Assembly (NCBI RefSeq): GCF_011440305.1
Contig: NZ_JAAOIW010000007.1
Coordinates: 248,001-312,000 of the forward strand
Length of the DNA: 64,000 bases
Direction: 5' to 3'
Origin: Paenibacillus agricola
GTDB lineage: Bacteria > Bacillota > Bacilli > Paenibacillales > NBRC-103111
In this document: piece after piece, positions 54,789 through 63,599 of the stretch
Layout: each line of letters starts with the position of its first letter
How positions within the stretch are numbered: the stretch's first letter is position 1
Notes under the pieces: generated by a model
The model's input: only the letters and a program-made list of their open reading frames with translations
Told to the model about the DNA's origin: nothing
The model's database searches: none
Translations under genes and position numbers: made by a program

Positions 54789-55691
54789 CTACTTCTTTTG
54801 TTTATGTTTCACATGGGGGTCTAGGAAATCCCGTAATCCATCGCCTAATAAATTCAAACTGAGAACAGACAAGATAATCATGGCACCTGGAAACACAACC
54901 ATCCACCAGGCTTTATAAATAACGAGCTTACCCGATTGCAAGATGTTGCCCCAACTCGCTCCGGGAGCAGGAATACCGGCACCCAGAAAGCTTAATGCTG
55001 CCTCTGAAATAATGGCTTCAGCAAACACAAAGGTAGCTTGAACGAGTAAAGGTGATAGCGTGTTGGGCAAGATATGCTGCCAAATGATACGTGAATTACT
55101 CGCACCTTGAGCTTGTATGGCTTCAATATAGGGTTGCTTACAGATGACCAACGCATTGGAGCGAACGACTCTTGCGATACTCGGAATAAAAATAATCGTT
55201 AACGCAATAATGACATTAGTTGCAGAGGCCCCAAGTGCAGCCATTAAGGCAATAGCAAGTAAAATCCCGGGAATCGCAATCAATCCATCACAAATACGCA
55301 TTAAAATATGATCCCATGTTTTGTAAAAGGCTGCATAAATCCCGATCATTAACCCGAAAATCGAAGAAAGCAGCGCTACAACAACACCGATGCTGATGGA
55401 CACTCTTGCACCATATATAATTCTTGTTAGTAAATCTCGACCAAATTCGTCTGTACCTAACCAATGATCTCGACTAGGCGGTAATAATCGACTGATAACC
55501 TTCATATCATTGGGGCCATACGTTGTAAATAACGGACCCACTATCGCAAGTACAATGAATACCATAATAATACTCGCGCCAACTACCAATCCATAATTGG
55601 ATTTAAGTCGACGATATTGGATGATCCACTGCTCTTTTTTTAATTTTTTACTCATTTGTTCGATATATTCTTTTTCCTGTAGCGTATTCAT
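54789..55691 (-). CDS. Peptide ABC importer permease, OppC type (second system)
   Basis: Inner-membrane permease of 300 residues. An N-terminal cytoplasmic arm of about 30 residues precedes TM1. Markers: DHWLGTDEFGRDLLTRIIYGARVS, the EAA-like loop YIEAIQAQGASNSRIIWQHILPN, and SFLGAGIPAPGASWGNIL. It follows OppB by 14 nt. Confidence 0.93.
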   Translation of the reverse strand: MNTLQEKEYIEQMSKKLKKEQWIIQYRRLKSNYGLVVGASIIMVFIVLAIVGPLFTTYGPNDMKVISRLLPPSRDHWLGTDEFGRDLLTRIIYGARVSISIGVVVALLSSIFGLMIGIYAAFYKTWDHILMRICDGLIAIPGILLAIALMAALGASATNVIIALTIIFIPSIARVVRSNALVICKQPYIEAIQAQGASNSRIIWQHILPNTLSPLLVQATFVFAEAIISEAALSFLGAGIPAPGASWGNILQSGKLVIYKAWWMVVFPGAMIILSVLSLNLLGDGLRDFLDPHVKHKQKK

Positions 55692-55705
55692 ATTGAACCC
55701 CCTTT

Positions 55706-56656
55706 CTATTTACGGTCCAAACGAACACGCGGATCGACAGCACCATATAGTAAATCGATGATTAAATTTAATCCTACATAGATTAACGTAACGATGAGAA
55801 CAACACCTTGTATAACAGGAAAGTCTCTTCTAACAATCGAATTCAATACTAACTGGCCTAAGCCAGGAATATTAAAAATCGACTCCACTACAACGGCTCC
55901 TGTAACTAATGAGCCGAACGTTTGCCCAATCACAGTAAGGATCGGTATAAAAGCATTTCGAAAAGTATGTTTCAATAACACTGATATCTCACTCAACCCT
56001 TTAGAGCGAGCTGTCTTAATATAATTTAAATTCAAGATTTCCAGCATAGACGAGCGAGTCATTCTTGTAATAAGCGCTGCCTGAATGGTTCCCAGGGAAA
56101 TGCCTGGAAGAATTAAATATTGAAAATGTGTCCATATCCCTTTACTGAGCGGTTCATAACCTGCTACAGGCAGCCACTGAAGCTGAACGCTTACAAAAAG
56201 CATTAAAAATAAACCTAATAAAAAGCTGGGCACGGCCATTCCAAGCAAGGATACACCCATAAGAACATAATCGACAATTGATCCTCTCTTATAAGAAGCA
56301 AAAATCCCAAATGGAATAGCTAAAATAAGCGCTATAATTTGCGCCAAAATAGCCAAAGAAAGTGTCGGTCCAACATGTTCAATAATTGCTTCACTGACAG
56401 GCTGGTGCATAAAAATGGACTGCCCCAAATCCCCCTTCAATAAATCAAAAACCCAGTTCATATATTGTATGTGTATCGGGCGATTCAAACCAAGGTTCTC
56501 ATTGAGCGCTTCTACTTCTTTTTCTGAAGCTTCAATTCCCAACATCACAGCTGCCGGATCACCAGGCGCAATATGAATAATTAAGAATATAACGGTTGTT
56601 ACAACGAATAAAACAGGAATTAACGAGAAAAGTCTTTTTGTAATATAAGCTAGCAC
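55706..56656 (-). CDS. Peptide ABC importer permease, OppB type (second system)
   Basis: Inner-membrane permease of 316 residues: N-terminal helix with YITKRLFSLIPVLFVV, APGDPAAVMLG, QYMNWVFDLLKGDLGQSI, the EAA-like loop YIKTARSKGLSEISVLLKHTFRN and the ending FNIPGLGQLVLNSIVRRDF. It is the second gene of the operon, after a hairpin-containing gap that separates it from the receptor. Confidence 0.94.
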   Translation of the reverse strand: MLAYITKRLFSLIPVLFVVTTVIFLIIHIAPGDPAAVMLGIEASEKEVEALNENLGLNRPIHIQYMNWVFDLLKGDLGQSIFMHQPVSEAIIEHVGPTLSLAILAQIIALILAIPFGIFASYKRGSIVDYVLMGVSLLGMAVPSFLLGLFLMLFVSVQLQWLPVAGYEPLSKGIWTHFQYLILPGISLGTIQAALITRMTRSSMLEILNLNYIKTARSKGLSEISVLLKHTFRNAFIPILTVIGQTFGSLVTGAVVVESIFNIPGLGQLVLNSIVRRDFPVIQGVVLIVTLIYVGLNLIIDLLYGAVDPRVRLDRK

Positions 56657-56699
56657 AAAAAACCCTCATTTATATAATTTTGGTATTCATCTAACAAAA

Positions 56700-56743
56700 G
56701 AGGGGTTACTGAGTTACTCGGGTAACTTAGTAACACCCTCCTC
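56700..56743 (-). terminator. Intercistronic hairpin (attenuator) between receptor and OppB genes
   Basis: Arms spanning about 19 bases (left arm begins GAGGGGTTACT, right arm ends GTAACACCCTC) pair with two mismatches around a TCG loop; on the minus strand the hairpin is followed by TCTTTTG. It sits seven nt after the receptor stop. Probably lowers transcription into the permease and ATPase genes or protects the receptor message. Confidence 0.65.
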
Positions 56744-56749
56744 TATGGA

Positions 56750-58330
56750 TTATTTCGCTGCTTTTGCATTCCAAACAATGGGCGTTTTGAAATGCTCGAA
56801 TCCTTCAACTGATTTTGAGGTAGCTACCACACCGTTGTAATGTCCGATAACTGTTGATGAACCAAATTCATACAAGAACCCTTGCAATTTTTCCCATTCC
56901 TTCTTGGCTTCTTCTGGAGTAGCTGCCGCGCGAATAGCCACTAATGCACTTTTTACGGTTTCATTATTCAATCCAGCCCATTCCGGATTTACAGCTAATA
57001 GCTGTGGTGGTGTTAATTGATAGCCTGTACTTGCTACAAATAAATCCCATTTGCTGGTATCACTTTTAGTATTCAGGAATGTAGGGAAGTCAAAATTTAC
57101 AACTTTGACTTTCATGCCAATTTTAGTAAGTTGCTCTTGAATTACTAAAGTTGCTGAGTACATTTCATTATAATCCTTGGTTGTAAGCAATGTAATTTCT
57201 TGCCCATTGTAACCTGCTTCCTTAAGTAATTGTTTTGCTTTTTCCGGATTAGCTTGATTATAATATTCCTTACCCGCGTCATTCGTCCATTGTACCTGGT
57301 TTGTATTCAAGTAGCCAGGTGCTAACGAGTATAGTTCCGGCTTTGCAAAACTAGCTAGCATAATTTCTTTGTTATTTAGTGCTGCTAGAATGGCTTTACG
57401 GTATTTAACATCCGCAAGTAAGCCTTCCGTCGTATTTAAGAATGCAGTTAAAGCGCCGCCCGGGAATGAATGCAATTTAATATTTTTATCGGCTGCAAGT
57501 TCGTCATAGTTCTCAATTGGAATACTGTCCGCAACATCATACTTGCCCGTTTTCACGCCTGCAATACGCGTTGAATGGTCTGATACGAATTCAAAGTAGA
57601 GATTTTCTGTAGGTGCATCTTTTTTTCCCGAATATCCACTGGATTTTGCATCTACTGATTTATAATCTGCATACTTCACCAAGTGGATGTACTGATCCTG
57701 CTTCCATTCTTTGAATTTATAAGGACCTGTTCCGATATACTCCGTAACTCCTGTTGCCGGTGCAGATTGTACAATCTCTTTAGGCATAATGGCTGGGAAC
57801 TGTGCTTGAGTAGCAATAATAACTAATACGTCAGATGACGGTTTTTCTACGGTTAACTTCACCTTATAGGCATCAACCGCTTCAAACTTAGCATTAGTAA
57901 GAAGAAGCTTTGCACGCGATGATATAGTGATCCAACGATTCATAGAGGCCACAACATCTTCAGATGTCATTTCTTTACCATTATGAAATTTTACGCCCTG
58001 ACGAAGTTTAAACGTATACGTCAAACCGTCTTTACTGATGTCTACTGATTCTGCAAGCATAGGTACCGGTTTAAAGTTAGCATCTAATGTGTAAAGTTGT
58101 TCAAAAATATTGCCTGCTGTATCAAGTGCTACAGCCGACACCGTTACTGCAGAATCCAGTGTTGGCGGCTGTGCTGTAAGTGCTACATGCAATTCATTTT
58201 TATATGTTTGCTGAACTGGAGCCGCTTCGTTGTTTGCAGTTTTGTCGGGTGTATTCTCTTTACTGCATGCGACCACCAAAAGCGATAATGCTAACATAAA
58301 TACTACAAGACTATTCTTTTTGAAATTCAT
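56750..58330 (-). CDS. Peptide-binding lipoprotein, OppA/DppA type (second system)
   Basis: Extracellular family 5 receptor of 526 residues, first gene of the operon. The signal peptide ends with lipobox LLVVAC (cysteine near residue 22). Motifs: LHVALTAQPPTLDSA, LRQGVKFHNGKEMTSEDVV, TGPYKFKEWKQ and VKYRKAILAALNNKEI. The shape is typical of dipeptide, glutathione or opine receptors; the substrate is not determinable. The OsmC gene at the operon end makes a thiol-containing peptide an attractive but unproven possibility. Confidence 0.93.
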   Translation of the reverse strand: MNFKKNSLVVFMLALSLLVVACSKENTPDKTANNEAAPVQQTYKNELHVALTAQPPTLDSAVTVSAVALDTAGNIFEQLYTLDANFKPVPMLAESVDISKDGLTYTFKLRQGVKFHNGKEMTSEDVVASMNRWITISSRAKLLLTNAKFEAVDAYKVKLTVEKPSSDVLVIIATQAQFPAIMPKEIVQSAPATGVTEYIGTGPYKFKEWKQDQYIHLVKYADYKSVDAKSSGYSGKKDAPTENLYFEFVSDHSTRIAGVKTGKYDVADSIPIENYDELAADKNIKLHSFPGGALTAFLNTTEGLLADVKYRKAILAALNNKEIMLASFAKPELYSLAPGYLNTNQVQWTNDAGKEYYNQANPEKAKQLLKEAGYNGQEITLLTTKDYNEMYSATLVIQEQLTKIGMKVKVVNFDFPTFLNTKSDTSKWDLFVASTGYQLTPPQLLAVNPEWAGLNNETVKSALVAIRAAATPEEAKKEWEKLQGFLYEFGSSTVIGHYNGVVATSKSVEGFEHFKTPIVWNAKAAK

Positions 58331-59047
58331 TGTAATCCCCCTGTTTTCGATTGAGTTTGTAAATACCCACTTTGTATATAGGAATAATATAATATAAAAA
58401 AATACTACTCTTTATATATTTGATTGTCAATCCTTTTTCGGTGCTCTGATCATGTTATTTGAACATGCCACCCTATAACCCGTTCTTTGATAATGACACT
58501 ATGAAACAGAGGGAAAATACCATTGACTAGAGTAGTGATAAAGTAAGTGCATCCTTTAGAAAAGTGTTGGATGGATATATGACAAATGTGGCAGAGTCAG
58601 CGGTGTTGGTGGTCACTCTACGTGAATTATACAATTGAGGAAAATATTTTGTCGCAGTAAGCTCGTAGCGTAAGTCGCATGCTGGAGAGGGGAATTGACC
58701 TGCCGTACAACAGACCTGGCTTTCTCGATTTCTGCCCATAATATTCGCCCTATAGATGTTACGGTTCACCGTAACATCTATAGGGCGAAATGTAAAGGCA
58801 CCCTTTGGGTACCACCGGTGGGAGTTAATCTACGGGAGTTCGTTCCAATGTCGGGTACAATTGTGGGAGGAATGCCTCTCTCAGCCAGCGCTCCTGCAAA
58901 CAGCTCTGTCCTTATGGGGATCAGAGTTTCTCTTAACAATATGCTTCTTCCGGTAAGGTTCATTCGACTACCCTCTTTAGGTAAATTATAGAAGTAGAGG
59001 AAAAGGTACACTACGCTTGTGTAATTATTATCACATTCCATCAAGGG
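58331..59047. other. Intergenic region with a long palindrome
   Basis: About 700 bp holding the upstream region of the peptide importer operon, a 22-bp perfect inverted repeat (58744-58789), and one weak minus-strand frame at 58778-58963 (about 61 codons from an ATG after AGAGGG). That frame ends inside the palindrome and has no family match, so I do not call it a gene with confidence. Other frames look non-coding. Confidence 0.45.
58744..58789. repeat. 22-bp perfect inverted repeat with 2-bp spacer
   Basis: Arms 58744-58765 and 58768-58789 are exactly complementary (left arm starts TTCGCCCTATAG, ends TTACGGT); the spacer is TC. There is no T-run next to it, so it is not an ordinary terminator. 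The minus-strand weak frame at 58778-58963 stops within the right arm. Confidence 0.85.
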
Positions 59048-60805
59048 CTATAGCTTATATTCATGAAGTTTTCGAAATAAGGTCGCCCGTCCGATACCCA
59101 GTAGCTCAGCAGCCCTTTCCTTAGGCTCATCCCTTTCTTTGACTAAAGTAATCGCCCGGCTGATCACCTCTTTCTCCATCGCCCGTAAATTAAGCGAACC
59201 GTTTGGAAGCAAATCGAACGGAACTGCGGCTAGATCACGTAAATACGGCGGCATACTAGCTTGAGTCAGCACATGGCTGCTCTCCATGTTGATCGCATAT
59301 TCGAGAACATTAGACAATTCACGGATGTTGCCTGGCCAAGGATGCGCTAACGCTATATTTCTAAATCCCTCATCCATAGAACGAATCAGCTTGCGGTTTG
59401 TTTTGGCATGCTGATCAAGGAAATGCTGGGCAAGCAGAAGGATATCCTCTCTCCTTTCCCGCAGGGGCGGTATCTGAAGTGGAATAACATTTAATTTATA
59501 ATATAAATCCTGCCTGAATAACCCCAAGGATACAAGCGACTCCAGCTCCTTATCCGTAGCAGCGATAATCCGGACATCAAGCATAATTTGCTTGGAGCTA
59601 TCACCTTGAGCAAAGCTCTTCTCCTCCATTGCCCTAAGCAGCTTCAACTGCACCGATTGGGACATATCGGATATATCGTCCAAAAACAAGGTTCCACCCT
59701 TGGCAAGCTCCAATTTACCCAGCCGATTGGACTTGCTCGGGTCGAACGACCCTTGACCAAACAACTCTACTAGGAGTGCCTCTTCCGATAGCACTGCACA
59801 ATTGATCGTCAAATAAGGCTTATCCCGCCTTTCACTGTACCGGTGAATATATTCGCTGAAAAACTGCTTACCCGTACCCTGCTCTCCCCGAATCAAAATG
59901 GGCGATCGGCTGTTGGCCATTTTACGAATAAAATCCTTTACCAATAAAATGGAGTCATGCTTACCTATAATCGGTGCGAATCCCGGTACCATATCCTCAG
60001 AAAGCTGATTAGCCGCAGCTACAATTTGTTCAGGATCCTGCAAAATAACCACAAGATGTTGAGGATCACCGTCTTTACCCATCCGATGACAATTCGCATA
60101 AAGCTGCCGATAACCATCGCGCGAACGGAACATTATCGTCTGCCCACCACCTTTTATTACGTTGCCCGATTTGATTACCTTAAGATTCTCTAGCAATTGT
60201 TCGATGCTAGCATGATCAAGCTCCTCACTTGCAGGAAGCCGGAGCAAACGCCGTGCGGCAGGATTAATGAAATCGCACTCTCCTTCCGGATTGACCATGA
60301 CAATCCCGTGATCGATATAGTGAATTAATGTTGAAATTTGTTGTTTAATAATCAATTGTTCTTCGTAATAATAATGCTCTATCATCTTGGAAGCTATTAA
60401 TTCAGCCATCTTCTGCAAAAACGTCAGGTTAGTTGGTAAATCCCCAAATAACCTTTCCCTCTGATCGGGCTTAAAGGCTAATAAACCGATAACGCCAATA
60501 GTCGTTCCCTCTACCTTGATCGGGCAGCACACTTCACCGAGCTCGGAGCAGTTACCAAAATGCAAGCAAGGGCGGCATATCTCCTCTTTTCCCGGTCGCT
60601 CGATCACAACGGACTCGCCCGATTCTATGCACTTACGGTAAACAAAGTCCTCATCGCGCATCTCCTGCCAAACGTGAGATTTAATGACACCCGTCCCAGC
60701 TACCCTGAATAATTGTCGGTCTGCAACCTCGACTTCAATTTTAAGCACAGATGCTATGGCAACGACAACCTGCTGTATGGAAGATTGGATTTGCTTTAAC
60801 TGCAT
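59048..60805 (-). CDS. NtrC-like AAA+ transcriptional regulator, YgeV-like, with altered sigma-54 contact loop
   Basis: Cytoplasmic regulator of 585 residues. N-terminal GAF-like domain with five cysteines: C77, C80, C86, C93, C94 (motif CRPC, GNC, VCCPI). A PAS-like domain follows (about 155-250), then the AAA+ domain with Walker A GEQGTGKQ (307-314) and Walker B LFLDD (373-377), and a Fis-type HTH at the C-terminus (AAELLGIGRATLFRKLHEY). The GAFTGA loop, required to engage sigma-54, is replaced by a sequence around residues 350-361 reading GQGSFDPSKSNR. Divergent from the diaminopropionate genes, which it probably regulates, as YgeV is linked to ygeXY in E. coli. Confidence 0.88.
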   Translation of the reverse strand: MQLKQIQSSIQQVVVAIASVLKIEVEVADRQLFRVAGTGVIKSHVWQEMRDEDFVYRKCIESGESVVIERPGKEEICRPCLHFGNCSELGEVCCPIKVEGTTIGVIGLLAFKPDQRERLFGDLPTNLTFLQKMAELIASKMIEHYYYEEQLIIKQQISTLIHYIDHGIVMVNPEGECDFINPAARRLLRLPASEELDHASIEQLLENLKVIKSGNVIKGGGQTIMFRSRDGYRQLYANCHRMGKDGDPQHLVVILQDPEQIVAAANQLSEDMVPGFAPIIGKHDSILLVKDFIRKMANSRSPILIRGEQGTGKQFFSEYIHRYSERRDKPYLTINCAVLSEEALLVELFGQGSFDPSKSNRLGKLELAKGGTLFLDDISDMSQSVQLKLLRAMEEKSFAQGDSSKQIMLDVRIIAATDKELESLVSLGLFRQDLYYKLNVIPLQIPPLRERREDILLLAQHFLDQHAKTNRKLIRSMDEGFRNIALAHPWPGNIRELSNVLEYAINMESSHVLTQASMPPYLRDLAAVPFDLLPNGSLNLRAMEKEVISRAITLVKERDEPKERAAELLGIGRATLFRKLHEYKL

Positions 60806-61138
60806 ATGTGGTGGCCCCCTTGGTATTCATGTCCTATAATCTAACATACAAATATCCATTTTTCAACAAATTTGAATAAGAGGAACTCAAATTTAGAATT
60901 AAATTAGTATCAAATTGATTCTAAGTATCAAAACAATACTTTATTAAACCCATATAAATCAACGATTTTTCACTATAATACATAATTTAATATCATTATG
61001 AGACTTGTATTGGTTCAAATAATGATTTATAGTTAGTCGTGTCACATAACATTACACAAAATAGGTTATCTAACACCAAATCAATAAATATTGGTCTTGG
61101 GTTACCGTCACAGAAAGGGGATCACCAAAATCAACAGC
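60806..61138. other. Divergent promoter region of regulator and diaminopropionate genes
   Basis: This 333-bp AT-rich gap must hold both promoters. I looked for a sigma-54 -24/-12 element (TGGCAC-N5-TTGCA type) upstream of the ammonia-lyase gene and did not find one. The Shine-Dalgarno-like AAAGGGG at 61114-61120 is about 19 nt from the likely ATG. Confidence 0.4.
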
Positions 61139-62335
61139 ATGAAATTCGTTCGCAATCCCCAAGCACGGAAAAGGAAGAGCACTCGGATCAACGAGCTATT
61201 TGGCAAGGAAGAAAGCCAAAACGTCATTCAGTTTCACAGAAGCTTCCCACAATATGCGCCTACACCCTTGGTTTCCTTGAAACAGCTTGCCCAGTATCTT
61301 GGGGTGAAGGCCATTTACGTCAAGGATGAATCTCAACGGTTCGGGCTCGGCTCTTTCAAAGTATTAGGAGGAGCTTATGCTATCGGAAGATGCCTCGCAC
61401 AAAAGCTTGGACAACCGCTAGAGCAAGTTCCATTCGATAAGCTTCAATCATCCTCTGTACGGGAGACGCTAGGCACTCTTACCTTTGCTACCGCAACAGA
61501 CGGCAATCACGGAAGGGGCGTTGCATGGACAGCGAAGCAGCTAGGTCACAAATCGGTTGTGTATATGCCCAAGGGCTCCTCCCTCCGTCGTCTCCAGCAT
61601 ATCCAAGAGGTTGGCGCGGATGTATCCATCACGGATTGGAATTATGATGACAGTGTCCGACACGCTGCGAAAGAGGCGGCGACTCATGGATGGGAAGTCA
61701 TTCAAGACACGTCCTGGGAAGGATACGTCGATACACCTACACATATCATGCAGGGCTATACGACAATGGCTAATGAGGCACTGGAGCAATTGGTATCGGA
61801 AGAAGGCTCACAGCCCACGCATGTTTTTGTACAAGCAGGGGTTGGTGCGTTCGCCGGAGCCGTAATCGCCTACCTGAACGCTGCTATGGACCATTCTCCT
61901 ACCAGTGTTGTCATTGAACCCCATGAAGCTAATTGTTTGTTCCGCACTTGCGAAGCCGGTGACGGTAAGCTGCATCGGGTAGAAGGCGAGATGAATACCA
62001 TTATGGCTGGGCTTGCTTGCGGGGAACCTAATCCACTTGGCTGGGAGATTCTAAGCGAATTCGCGGATATGTTCGTCTCGTTGCCAGACTCCGTCGCCGC
62101 TCGAGGCATGCGAGTGCTGGGCAATCCATTGCTGGGTGATGCACCTGTCATTTCCGGCGAATCGGGCGCAGTGACCGCTGGGTTCCTAAGCATCGTCATG
62201 AATGACCAGCGCTGGCTTGACCTTCGCAACCAACTCAGCTTAAACGCTGATTCAATTGTGCTTTTGTTCAATACCGAGGGCGATACCGATCCCGAGATGT
62301 ACAGACAAGTCGTATGGAACTGCGAGTGCGACTAA
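61139..62335 (+). CDS. ygeX: Diaminopropionate ammonia-lyase, YgeX-like
   Basis: PLP-dependent enzyme that converts 2,3-diaminopropionate to pyruvate and two ammonia. From the chosen start it has 398 residues. Strong family motifs: KDESQRFGLGSFKVLGGAYAI with the Schiff-base Lys in SFK, TFATATDGNHGRGVAWTA, VYMPKGS, DTSWEGYVDTPTHIMQGY, MAGLACGEPNPLGWEIL and SGESGAVTAGF. The frame opens with TTG at 61091, but an ATG at 61139 gives an N-terminus closer to YgeX; neither has an ideal Shine-Dalgarno. The gene precedes the M20 hydrolase gene by 32 nt in the same operon. Confidence 0.94.
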   Translation: MKFVRNPQARKRKSTRINELFGKEESQNVIQFHRSFPQYAPTPLVSLKQLAQYLGVKAIYVKDESQRFGLGSFKVLGGAYAIGRCLAQKLGQPLEQVPFDKLQSSSVRETLGTLTFATATDGNHGRGVAWTAKQLGHKSVVYMPKGSSLRRLQHIQEVGADVSITDWNYDDSVRHAAKEAATHGWEVIQDTSWEGYVDTPTHIMQGYTTMANEALEQLVSEEGSQPTHVFVQAGVGAFAGAVIAYLNAAMDHSPTSVVIEPHEANCLFRTCEAGDGKLHRVEGEMNTIMAGLACGEPNPLGWEILSEFADMFVSLPDSVAARGMRVLGNPLLGDAPVISGESGAVTAGFLSIVMNDQRWLDLRNQLSLNADSIVLLFNTEGDTDPEMYRQVVWNCECD

Positions 62336-62367
62336 CTGAAGACTTTGAGAAAGGGGATTGAAGGAAC

Positions 62368-63582
62368 ATGCTGGACTTTCAACAAATAAAAAATGCTGCG
62401 CAGTTAAACCAAGCGGACATGTTCAGCTTCTTACGCGATATTGTCGCCATTCCAAGCGAGAGCGGCCGCGAGCAGCAGGTAGTGCTCCGAATTAAGAAAG
62501 AAATGGAGAAGGTTGGCTTCGATCGTATTGAGATTGACCCGATGGGCAATCTTCTCGGCTTCATTGGCCGGGGCCAACGCTTAATCGCCATGGATGCCCA
62601 TATCGATACCGTCGGCATCGGCAATCCCAAAGCCTGGAGCTTTGATCCCTACCTAGGCTTCGAAGACGATGAAGTCATTGGAGGGCGAGGAACGAGCGAC
62701 CAAAAGGGTGGCATGGCGTCAATGGTATATGCCGGTAAGATCATTAAAGATCTCGGACTTGAGGACGACTATACGCTGCTTGTCACGGGAACTGTCCAAG
62801 AGGAAGACTGCGATGGACTATGCTGGGAATACATTATTAATGAGGATGGCATCAAGCCGGAATTTGTCGTCTCCACGGAGCCAACCTCCTGCCAAATTTA
62901 TAGAGGGCATAGAGGACGGATGGAAATTAAGATTACAACGCAAGGGCTTAGTTGCCATGGCTCAGCTCCAGAACGAGGCGATAACGCTATTTATAAAATA
63001 GCGCCCATTCTTACCGATTTGCAGAAGCTAAATACCCAGTTGATCGAACATCCTTTTCTGGGTAAAGGCACCTTGACGGTATCCGAAATTAGCTCCACTT
63101 CCCCGTCGAGATGCGCTGTAGCCGATGGCTGTACGATTTCCATCGACCGTAGATTGACGATAGGCGAAAGCTGGCAGGAAGCGTTGGAGCAGATCAGAAA
63201 CCTTCCTTCCGTCATCAGCATGAACGCGATCATCGATATCTACGATTATACAAAGCCTTCTTACACAGGGCTCCGCTATCCGAAGGAATGTTATTTTCCA
63301 GCTTGGCTTCTAGAAGAGGACCATCAGGTTTGCCAGACACTGGTTGAGTCTTATCGTTCATTGTTCCAGCAGGAACCTTTAATCGATAAGTGGACTTTCT
63401 CCACGAATGGTGTCGCGATCATGGGCATGCACGGTATACCATGCATTGGATTTGGCCCTGGTGAAGAAAGTGAAGCTCACGCCCCTAACGAAAAGACTTG
63501 GAAAAGCCACCTCATTCAATGCGCAGCGATGTATGCCGCCATCCCTACCCTATACGTGCAAGCATGTGCAAATAAATCATAA
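62368..63582 (+). CDS. ygeY: YgeY-like M20 family metallohydrolase
   Basis: Zinc hydrolase of 404 residues. Motifs: [11 protein letters not shown] (metal His and Asp), [13 protein letters not shown] (bridging Asp), [10 protein letters not shown] (catalytic Glu pair), [29 protein letters not shown] and the C-terminal metal His in EAHAPNEK. A Shine-Dalgarno-like AAGGA precedes the ATG. It is cotranscribed with the ammonia-lyase, as in the E. coli yge cluster; it probably releases diaminopropionate, or another amino acid, from an acyl or peptide conjugate. The exact substrate is unproven. Confidence 0.94.
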   Translation: MLDFQQIKNAAQLNQADMFSFLRDIVAIPSESGREQQVVLRIKKEMEKVGFDRIEIDPMGNLLGFIGRGQRLIAMDAHIDTVGIGNPKAWSFDPYLGFEDDEVIGGRGTSDQKGGMASMVYAGKIIKDLGLEDDYTLLVTGTVQEEDCDGLCWEYIINEDGIKPEFVVSTEPTSCQIYRGHRGRMEIKITTQGLSCHGSAPERGDNAIYKIAPILTDLQKLNTQLIEHPFLGKGTLTVSEISSTSPSRCAVADGCTISIDRRLTIGESWQEALEQIRNLPSVISMNAIIDIYDYTKPSYTGLRYPKECYFPAWLLEEDHQVCQTLVESYRSLFQQEPLIDKWTFSTNGVAIMGMHGIPCIGFGPGEESEAHAPNEKTWKSHLIQCAAMYAAIPTLYVQACANKS

Positions 63583-63599
63583 AAAGGAAGCTGACCTCT

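Noticed and set aside
58695-58991. Plus-strand open frame of 98 codons across the palindrome
   Set aside because: It spans the 22-bp inverted repeat, has no good start signal and no domain; likely chance.
60806-61138. Sigma-54 promoter before the ammonia-lyase gene
   Set aside because: No TGGC-N-TTGC element at correct spacing was found, and the regulator lacks a standard GAFTGA loop.
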